This document shows positions 32,690 to 40,100 of a DNA stretch of 64,000 bases, piece by piece. Below the pieces are notes generated by a model that saw only the letters and a list, made by a program, of their open reading frames with translations, did not search any database and was not told where the DNA came from. This DNA comes from Streptomyces sp. NBC_00554 (GTDB taxonomy: Bacteria; Actinomycetota; Actinomycetes; Streptomycetales; Streptomycetaceae). The stretch's first letter is position 1. Each line of letters opens with the position of its first letter. The DNA lies in contig NZ_CP107799.1 of assembly GCF_041431135.1 (NCBI RefSeq), positions 3,720,001 through 3,784,000 of the forward strand, written 5' to 3'. A program made the position numbers and the translations under genes.

Positions 32690-33388
32690 TCACCCGATCG
32701 CCAGCAGAACCACCAGCAAAACCGCCCCGGCAACAGCAGGCCCCACCACCTCGTACGCCCACCGCACCGTCACCTCGCCCTGCGCACTCTCCGCCTTGCC
32801 CCGCGTCTCCCGCAGCTCGCGCAGTTCGTCCATGATCCGGTCGGCCTCCGCACGCACCGGCCCGGCCGGTCGGGATGCCGGACCGCCGGCGCCTCCGCCG
32901 AGGCCGCCGAAGCCCCCCAGCCCACCGCCGCCGCCCCGCCGCTTCCCGGACGCGTCGGCGGCCTGCCGTGCCTCACGCTGGGCCGCCTTCTTGCGTCCGC
33001 GCAAGGACACCGGCACCGCCCACAGCTGGAACTTCCGGCCCGACTGGTCGAGGACCTCGTTGGAGTAACCGGAGCGCAGCCCGGCGACCTGCCCCCAGGG
33101 CAGCACGATGAGGCGGAGCGGGTTGCGGATGGCCAGCCGGTCGGCGTTGGCGTAGACGGCCGGGCGCAGGGTGAACGCGACGATCAGCGGCACGACGAGG
33201 AGCATCGCGGCGAGCGCCAGCCAGGGGGTGCGGTCCTCGCCGGAGACCAGCGCGTCGATGCCGAGCCAGCCCACGAGGGCCAGCAGCAGTGCGCCGCCCA
33301 CCATGCCGGCGGGCGACCGGTAGATCCGGTCCTTCGACTCGGGTCGCGAGGCGTCCGGCGTGGGTGACTGATGATCCGGGGTCGTCAT
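32690..33388 (-). CDS. Membrane protein with bacterial PH domain
   Basis: 232 aa. Two membrane helices near the N-terminus (AGMVGGALLLALVGWLGIDALV; LALAAMLLVVPLIVAFTL) are followed by a PH-like module (RPAVYANADRLAIRNPLRLIVLPWGQVAGLR...FQLWAVPVSL). Then comes a Lys/Arg and Gly-rich linker, a predicted coiled-coil stretch (RAEADRIMDELRELRETRG) and a third helix at the C-terminus. Similar PH-domain membrane proteins precede deoC in Streptomyces. Function unknown. It is divergent from deoC. Confidence 0.75.
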   Translation of the reverse strand: MTTPDHQSPTPDASRPESKDRIYRSPAGMVGGALLLALVGWLGIDALVSGEDRTPWLALAAMLLVVPLIVAFTLRPAVYANADRLAIRNPLRLIVLPWGQVAGLRSGYSNEVLDQSGRKFQLWAVPVSLRGRKKAAQREARQAADASGKRRGGGGGLGGFGGLGGGAGGPASRPAGPVRAEADRIMDELRELRETRGKAESAQGEVTVRWAYEVVGPAVAGAVLLVVLLAIG

Positions 33389-33504
33389 GGCCCCGATTCT
33401 GCCCGACGCCCGGACCGGCGCTCATGCGCGGTGGGCCCCCGCGGGCCGCCACCCTTGCCGCCTCTCGACGACCACCCGCAGATGCCCGGGAGATGCCTGA
33501 GGGG

Positions 33505-33534
33505 TTGTACAGCCGCTACGCGCGTAGATATGCT
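33505..33534 (+). promoter_or_regulatory. deoC promoter with embedded palindromic operator
   Basis: TTGTAC (33505-33510) and TATGCT (33529-33534) are separated by 18 bases, a good housekeeping-type promoter. The perfect palindrome CTACGCGCGTAG (33516-33527) fills the spacer. The same 12-mer occurs upstream of the deoD-like gene. The GTG at 33541 is at the predicted transcription start, implying a leaderless mRNA. Confidence 0.7.
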
Positions 33535-33540
33535 CGGCTT

Positions 33541-34506
33541 GTGACCATGCCCACCACTGCACCCGCTGCACATGTTCTCGGCGACGTAACCGCGTCCGAC
33601 AGCACGCTGCGCCGCTTCCTCCACGGGCTCCCCGGCGTGGACGCGGTAGGCCTGGAGGCGCGCGCCGCCTCGCTAGGCACCCGTTCCATCAAGACCACGG
33701 CCAAGGCGTACGCGATCGACCTCGCCATCTCGATGGTCGACCTGACGACGCTGGAAGGCGCGGACACCCCGGGCAAGGTCCGGGCGCTCGGCGCCAAGGC
33801 GGTCCACCCGGACCCGACGGACCGTACGGCGCCCGGCACCGCCGCCGTCTGCGTCTACCCCGACATGGTGGCCACCGCCAAGGAAGCCGTCGCGGGCTCC
33901 GACGTGAAGGTCGCCTCCGTCGCGACCGCCTTCCCGGCCGGCCGAGCCGCCCTCGACGTCAAGCTGGCCGATGTGCGGGACGCCATCGCCGCGGGCGCCG
34001 ACGAGATCGACATGGTCATCGACCGCGGGGCGTTCCTCGCGGGCAAGTACCTGAAGGTGTACGACGAGATCACCGCCGTGAAGGAGACCTGCGGGACCAG
34101 CGCCCGCCTCAAGGTCATCTTCGAGACCGGCGAACTGTCGACGTACGACAACATCCGCCGCGCCAGCTGGCTCGGCATGCTCGCCGGCGCCGACTTCATC
34201 AAGACCTCCACCGGCAAGGTGGCCGTGAACGCGACCCCGGCGAACACGCTGCTCATGCTGGAAGCCGTACGAGACTTCCGCGCCCAGACGGGCGTGCAGA
34301 TCGGCGTGAAGCCCGCCGGCGGCATCCGCACGACCAAGGACGCCATCAAGTTCCTGGTGCTGGTCAACGAGACCGCGGGCGAGGACTGGCTGGACAACCA
34401 CTGGTTCCGCTTCGGCGCGTCCTCGCTCCTGAACGACCTGCTGATGCAGCGTCAGAAGCTGGCCACCGGCCGCTACTCCGGCCCCGACTACGTGACGGTG
34501 GACTGA
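33541..34506 (+). CDS. deoC: Deoxyribose-phosphate aldolase
   Basis: 321 aa. It splits 2-deoxyribose-5-phosphate into glyceraldehyde-3-phosphate and acetaldehyde. The Schiff-base Lys is in ADFIKTSTGKV; the second conserved Lys is in GVKPAGGIRT; DEIDMVIDRG and KVIFETGEL are further family motifs. The first 60 residues are longer than in E. coli DeoC. The start at GTG 33541 is chosen from the promoter spacing. Two aldehyde dehydrogenase homologues follow closely, probably to remove the acetaldehyde. Confidence 0.93.
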   Translation: MTMPTTAPAAHVLGDVTASDSTLRRFLHGLPGVDAVGLEARAASLGTRSIKTTAKAYAIDLAISMVDLTTLEGADTPGKVRALGAKAVHPDPTDRTAPGTAAVCVYPDMVATAKEAVAGSDVKVASVATAFPAGRAALDVKLADVRDAIAAGADEIDMVIDRGAFLAGKYLKVYDEITAVKETCGTSARLKVIFETGELSTYDNIRRASWLGMLAGADFIKTSTGKVAVNATPANTLLMLEAVRDFRAQTGVQIGVKPAGGIRTTKDAIKFLVLVNETAGEDWLDNHWFRFGASSLLNDLLMQRQKLATGRYSGPDYVTVD

Positions 34507-34511
34507 TCACC

Positions 34512-35948
34512 ATGGCATCCGCATTCGAGTACGCACCGGCGCCCGAGTCCCGCTCGGTCGTCGACATCGCACCTTCCTACGGCCTCTTCATCGACGGAGA
34601 GTTCACCGAGGCGGCCGACGGCAAGGTCTTCAAGACGGTCAGCCCGTCCACCGAAGAGGTCCTCTCCGAGATCGCTCAGGCGGGCGAGGCGGACGTCGAC
34701 CGCGCCGTGAAGGCGGCCCGCAAGGCCTTCGAGAAGTGGTCGGCCCTGCCCGGCTCCGAGCGCGCCAAGTACCTGTTCCGCATCGCCCGGATCATCCAGG
34801 AACGCTCCCGCGAGCTCGCCGTCCTCGAAACCCTCGACAACGGCAAGCCGATCAAGGAAACGCGCGACGCGGACCTCCCCCTGGTAGCGGCGCACTTCTT
34901 CTACTACGCGGGCTGGGCAGACAAGCTCGACCACGCGGGCTTCGGCGCGAACCCCCGGCCCCTCGGCGTCGCGGGCCAGGTCATCCCCTGGAACTTCCCC
35001 CTCCTGATGCTGGCGTGGAAGATCGCCCCGGCGCTGGCGACCGGCAACACGGTCGTCCTGAAGCCCGCCGAGACGACTCCCCTCTCCGCGCTGTTCTTCG
35101 CGGACATCTGCCGCCAGGCGGGCCTCCCCAAGGGCGTCGTCAACATCCTCCCCGGGTACGGCGACACGGGCGCGGCCCTCGTCGAGCACCCGGACGTGAA
35201 CAAGGTGGCCTTCACGGGCTCCACCGCCGTGGGCAAGGCGATCGCCCGCCAGATCGCGGGCACCAACAAGAAGGTCACCCTCGAACTCGGCGGCAAGGGC
35301 GCGAACATCGTCTTCGACGACGCCCCCATCGACCAGGCCGTAGAGGGCATCGTCAGCGGCATCTTCTTCAACCAGGGCCAGGTCTGCTGCGCGGGCAGCC
35401 GACTCCTCGTACAGGAGTCGATCCAGGACGAGTTGCTGGACTCGCTCAAACGCCGCCTCTCGACGCTCCGCCTCGGCGACCCTCTCGACAAGAACACGGA
35501 CATCGGCGCGATCAACTCCGCCGAGCAGCTGTCCCGCATCACCACGCTCGTCGAGCAGGGCGAGGCCGAGGGCGCCGAGCGCTGGTCCGCCCCCTGCGAA
35601 CTCCCCTCCTCCGGCTACTGGTTCGCCCCGACGCTCTTCACGAACGTCACCCAGGCGCACACCATCGCCCGCGACGAGATCTTCGGCCCGGTCCTGTCCG
35701 TCCTCAGCTTCCGCACCCCGGACGAGGCGGTCGCCAAGGCCAACAACTCCCAGTACGGCCTCTCCGCCGGCATCTGGACGGAGAAGGGCTCCCGCATCCT
35801 CGCGGTCGCGGGCAAGCTCCGCGCGGGCGTCATCTGGTCCAACACGTTCAACAAGTTCGACCCGACGTCGCCGTTCGGCGGCTACAAGGAGTCGGGCTTC
35901 GGCCGCGAGGGCGGCCGCCACGGCCTGGAGGCGTACCTCGATGTCTGA
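34512..35948 (+). CDS. Aldehyde dehydrogenase family protein
   Basis: 478 aa, full length. VIPWNFPLLMLAWKIAPALATGNTVVLKPAE binds the cofactor, VAFTGSTAVGK is the Rossmann turn, the general base Glu is in LELGGKGANIVF, and the catalytic Cys is in NQGQVCCAGSRL. EIFGPVLSV and the C-terminal GGYKESGFGREGG are intact. It starts five bases after deoC, so acetaldehyde from DeoC is a likely substrate. It overlaps the next gene by eight bases. Confidence 0.92.
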   Translation: MASAFEYAPAPESRSVVDIAPSYGLFIDGEFTEAADGKVFKTVSPSTEEVLSEIAQAGEADVDRAVKAARKAFEKWSALPGSERAKYLFRIARIIQERSRELAVLETLDNGKPIKETRDADLPLVAAHFFYYAGWADKLDHAGFGANPRPLGVAGQVIPWNFPLLMLAWKIAPALATGNTVVLKPAETTPLSALFFADICRQAGLPKGVVNILPGYGDTGAALVEHPDVNKVAFTGSTAVGKAIARQIAGTNKKVTLELGGKGANIVFDDAPIDQAVEGIVSGIFFNQGQVCCAGSRLLVQESIQDELLDSLKRRLSTLRLGDPLDKNTDIGAINSAEQLSRITTLVEQGEAEGAERWSAPCELPSSGYWFAPTLFTNVTQAHTIARDEIFGPVLSVLSFRTPDEAVAKANNSQYGLSAGIWTEKGSRILAVAGKLRAGVIWSNTFNKFDPTSPFGGYKESGFGREGGRHGLEAYLDV

Positions 35949-36849
35949 GAAGTCGGAGAAGTCCGAGCAGAACCGTCTGAGCGTCTTCAAGACCTACAAG
36001 CTGTACGTGGGGGGCAAGTTCCCCCGCAGCGAGAGCGGCCGGGTGTACGAAGTGACGGACTCGAAGGGCAAGTGGCTGGCCAACGCCCCGCTCTCCTCCC
36101 GCAAGGACGCGAGGGACGCGGTGGTCGCCGCCCGCAAGGCGTTCGGCGGCTGGTCCGGCGCGACGGCGTACAACCGCGGCCAGGTCCTCTACCGCGTCGC
36201 GGAGATGCTGGAGGGCCGCAAGGACCAGTTCGTACGCGAGGTGGCCGACTCGGAGGGGCTCTCGAAGTCCAAGGCCGCGGCGGTCGTCGACGCGGCCATC
36301 GACCGCTGGGTCTGGTACGCGGGCTGGACCGACAAGATCGCCCAGGTGATCGGCGGCGCCAACCCGGTGGCGGGCCCGTACTTCAACCTCTCCACCCCGG
36401 AGCCCACCGGCGTGGTCACCGTCCTGGCCCCCCAGGAGTCCTCGTTCCTGGGCCTGGTCTCGGTGATCGCCCCGGTGATCGCGACCGGCAACACGGTGAT
36501 CGTGATCGCGAGCGAGAAGTCCCCGCTCCCGGCGCTGTCCCTTGGCGAGGTCCTGGCGACGTCCGACCTGCCCGGCGGCGTCGTCAACGTCCTCTCCGGC
36601 AGGACGGCGGAGATCGCCACGCCGCTCGCCGCACACCAGGACGTCAACGCGATCGACCTCGCGGGCGCGGACGAGGTACTGGCGAAGGAGCTGGAGATCG
36701 CGGCCGCGGACAACCTGAAGCGAGTTCTCCGTCCACAGGCTGTGGATTACTCCGAGACGCCCGGCATCGAGCGCCTCACCGCCTTCCTGGAGACGAAGAC
36801 GGTCTGGCACCCGACGGGCGCGCTCGGCGCCTCCGGATCGTCCTACTAG
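35941..36849 (+). CDS. Truncated, non-catalytic aldehyde dehydrogenase homologue
   Basis: 302 aa. It aligns with the N-terminal cofactor-binding half of aldehyde dehydrogenases: KLYVGGKFPRSESGR, ARDAVVAARKAFGGW, PTGVVTVLAPQESSFLGL and IATGNTVIVIASEKSP. After about residue 235 it departs from the family. The general base motif LELGGK and the catalytic-Cys motif GQxC are absent. It overlaps the active ald gene by eight bases, suggesting the two chains are made together and may form a mixed oligomer. It is not a recent pseudogene, since the frame is intact and codon use is normal. Confidence 0.8.
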   Translation: MSEKSEKSEQNRLSVFKTYKLYVGGKFPRSESGRVYEVTDSKGKWLANAPLSSRKDARDAVVAARKAFGGWSGATAYNRGQVLYRVAEMLEGRKDQFVREVADSEGLSKSKAAAVVDAAIDRWVWYAGWTDKIAQVIGGANPVAGPYFNLSTPEPTGVVTVLAPQESSFLGLVSVIAPVIATGNTVIVIASEKSPLPALSLGEVLATSDLPGGVVNVLSGRTAEIATPLAAHQDVNAIDLAGADEVLAKELEIAAADNLKRVLRPQAVDYSETPGIERLTAFLETKTVWHPTGALGASGSSY

Positions 36850-36893
36850 AACGAACGAGGGCGTACGAGGATCTTGGCGCCCTCCGCCGACTC

Positions 36894-36922
36894 GGGACCC
36901 CGATCCGTGTCCCCGGGGTCCC
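36894..36922. terminator. Terminator of the deoC-ald-ald operon
   Basis: GGGACCCCG and CGGGGTCCC pair across an 11-base loop, 44 bases after the last stop codon and directly left of the island repeat. Confidence 0.7.
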
Positions 36923-36929
36923 GTTCACG

Positions 36930-37091
36930 AGAGAGCCGCGCCTCCCCTCCGTCCAGGGGAAGCGCGGCTCTCTTCTCGTTCAGCGCAGCAGCCCTGCCGC
37001 CTGCCCGAGCACCGGGATGCTGCCCACCGACGGCGCCTGCGCCAGCGGCCTCGTCAGGGCCTGCGACGACAGCGGCTTGAAGTCGGCCAGC
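36930..37091. repeat. Left 162-bp direct repeat bounding the island
   Basis: 159 of 162 bases match 57291-57452 in the same orientation; the differences cluster within ten bases (37051-37060 region). The unit contains a hairpin terminator (AGAGAGCCGCGC.../...GCGCGGCTCTCT) and the last 37 codons of a small secreted-protein gene. It marks the left edge of the 20.2-kb island and is a candidate attL/attR-type site. Confidence 0.92.
36980..37091 (-). pseudogene. 3' remnant of the small secreted-protein gene
   Basis: In frame with the intact gene at 57341-57751, this fragment encodes its C-terminus (ADFKPLSSQAL... to GQAAGLLR and stop) but has no 5' part. It was left behind, or brought in, when the island was inserted at the gene's 3' end. 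Confidence 0.85.
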
Positions 37092-37141
37092 CTGCGGAGC
37101 CGGAGCGTAACAAGATGTCCAGTAAAGGGACTTCCGGGATT

Positions 37142-40100
37142 TCACCCTTCCTGGCCCAACGCAGTCCGTGTCGCGCCCCCGTGACGCGTCACGCGCGGTC
37201 GGCAGGAGACTTTGACTGTTCCTCTGGCGAAGGCCTCATCCGTGGCCTTCCCGGACCACACATACGCCTCACCCGGCTTGAGTGCCGCTAGTTTCTCCGG
37301 GTTGAGCCCCGACAACGCCGCGTTGACCTTCTGCAGGTGTTTCAGCCAAGCCGGCGACGTGAACCTGTGCAGCACCATGTGGGTGGAGAGTTCGATGAGC
37401 TCGGACGGAACGGACGGCGGATCCTGGCTGGCCACGAGCACGGACATTCCCTTGTGCCGCATCTCGCGCACGCTGGACACAAGTCCCGCCACCAAGTCGC
37501 CACTGTCGGCGTACTTGTGCGCCTCGTCGAAGACAACCAGCTTGTTGAACGCGCGCCCCTGGTCAGTCGCCTCCGAGAACAGGTGCATCAGGACGACGAA
37601 CAGGCTCAGCGCGTCGCTCTTCTCGATGTCGTCGGAGCGCAGGTCCACGATGATCAGACGGCCGGGACGCGCGAGGTCCTTGATACGCGCCGAATCGTCG
37701 ATGAAGTCGCCAGCGAGATCCAGCCGTTCCCGTGCCCTTCTCTTCAAGTGCTCGTCGAGACTCGACTCCTCGATCCCACGGCGAACCGCGTCCAGAGTCA
37801 GGTCGGAGCGGTTCGCCTTGATGATCCTGCCAATCTGCCGGATATAGCCGGACTGGTTACCGACAGCCCCCATGAGGAACTTCCAGTGAGCGATCTTCAG
37901 TTCGGAAGCGGCGAAGGCCAGAGGATGCACGAGGACGCCCGGATACCGCGCCTGGCGCTCCTCCACGTATTCCTCGGGAACGAGCAGTACGACATCTGCC
38001 AGGGCGGCGGGCTGCGCCCCGTACCGTCGGTGCAGGGCTTCCCGTTGCCCCTCGTCGTTGTTGGCATGGATCATGCTCAGGAACTCGGGCTCGTACTCCG
38101 AGGTCTCGCTGTAGTGGAAGACGATGCTCGCCAGTGGGCTCGCCAGCCGGTTGACCCCTGGCATCGGCAGACTCGCCATCTCCAGCACCGATCCCAGCGT
38201 GTAGCTCTTGCCGCCGCCCTGCACTCCGAACAGGCTGATCGCGTGGGTTTCGTTGAGGTCTAGGGCGACGGTGCGCCCTGCACTCATACCGAGCAGGCCG
38301 AACTGCTGCGATGGCCGCGAAACGCCGAGGACGATGTCCGGGTCCTTGGTCTGCGGAGCATCGGACGCGACGTCGGACGAGTTGTCCGACGTCCTCTCCC
38401 CCGGGCCGGGACCCTCCGCGGCAGCCTCTTCGGCCTCCGGGGCTCGCTCCGGCTCGGCTTGCGCGTCGCCCTGCACGGCCTCGGTCCCGCCGACGGCGCC
38501 GGTGTCGACGGCCGAAGGGGCGTCGACCGCCGGGAGTTCGGGCGTGTCGTCGTCGGGATCGTCGGACAGGGGAGCGGGTTCCTCAGGAATGTCCCGGGTC
38601 CGCGGGCGCGGGCGCAGCTGGACGGTGGCCGTGGCCGGGACGGGCTCCCCGTCGTGCGCGCTGAGATCCTCCAGCCCCGGTAGAACGGGCTCGTGTGTCG
38701 CGACGTTCCCTGCGGCGGAGTCCTCCGCCGCGGGCCGGTACTCCGTCTCGATGTCATCGAGCAGCCGCACCGCGTGGTCGCGGCCGATCCGGTGGAAGGC
38801 CACCCCTTCCTCGTGATCGGTGTCGAAGCCGTCACTGGAGAGGTCGAACACGAGGCCGGTGCGGGTGAATTCCAGGCGGTAGCCGTGGTCGAGGCGGTCC
38901 AGCAGCCAGCGTGCCTCGGCCATCGCGCGCTCGCCGAAGAGGCCGTAACGGCCCGCGCGGGAGAGGTACTTCTCCAGCAGCGTGCGCAGCGCCACGTTCT
39001 GCAACGGGCGGTCGGTCCGTCCTCGGACCGGGTCGAACCGCTCGGCGATGATCCGCTCGGTGTTCTGAGTCTGGCGGATGATGTGCTGGCGTCTGCTCTG
39101 GTAGGCACTGAGGCCGCCCCATGTGTGGCACTTGACCTCCAGCAGGCGGCACACGATGGTGCGCCGCTCGGCGTCGAGGTCGAACAGGGCGAGGTCGGTG
39201 CGCTGGAGCCGGACCTCGGTGTCCCCGGCCGCCGCCCGGCCGCGTTCCTCCGCGTACAGCTCGGGGTGGGCGTCGAGGGGGACGAGGATCTGATCGTGCA
39301 GTGCGTCGCGCGCACCGAGGTACCGGCGGGCGAGGGCCAGGCCGAGGACCTCGGTACGATGGTTCTCACCGAGCGCGGCGAGTTTGAACACGAGGCTGCC
39401 GGACAGTTCCCGCAGCTGGTCGAAGAAGGTCCGCACGTGCCGTTCGGGGATGCCGAGCGACCGGTCGGCGAGCACCGGGCCGAGCAGGGCTCGCATCTCG
39501 TCCAGTGACCGGGAGGAGACGACGATCTGGTGACCGAGCCCGCTGTGGGACGTGGTGGTGTGGTCGATAACGTACTCGGTGCGTCCGGGCCGCCCGTGGT
39601 CGAAATACTCGGCTCCGAGGGTGCGGTCCACGGTGACAACCCAGTCGCTCATCCGGTGCACGTCGTGCAGGAGGGCCCGGTCGTCCGGGGAGAGGCGGAC
39701 CGTTATCTGCGGCAGCATGCCCGGCCGGTGTTCGCCCGCGCTGGCCGCGACCAGGGCGGCGGACAGGGTCCGGGGCAGGGCCGCGAGCAGGTCGCCGGTC
39801 GTCTCGGCGCCCCTCAGCGGGTCGGTGACGCCGTGCCGGGGCCGACGGGTCCACTCGACGCTGTCGTCGTCCTCGCGGTAGTCGCCGCTCATCTCCTGGA
39901 CGAGACCGTGCACGGCGACCCGTCCGGTGCCGTCGTGGCCAGGCGCGATGTCGTGGCTCTCCCCGCCGAAGGGGTTGAACAGGAAGGTGAGGTGGGCCGG
40001 GAAGTCGTCGGCCGCCTTGAGGAGTTCCTCCGCATCGCGGATCACCACCGACAGTTTGGGCCGCAGAGGATCCCCCTGCGTCGCGAACGCCTCCGCGGCG

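Noticed and set aside
36846..37145. A possible 99-aa gene on the minus strand across the left repeat
   Set aside because: It reads the repeat in a different frame from the true secreted-protein remnant and crosses the terminator.
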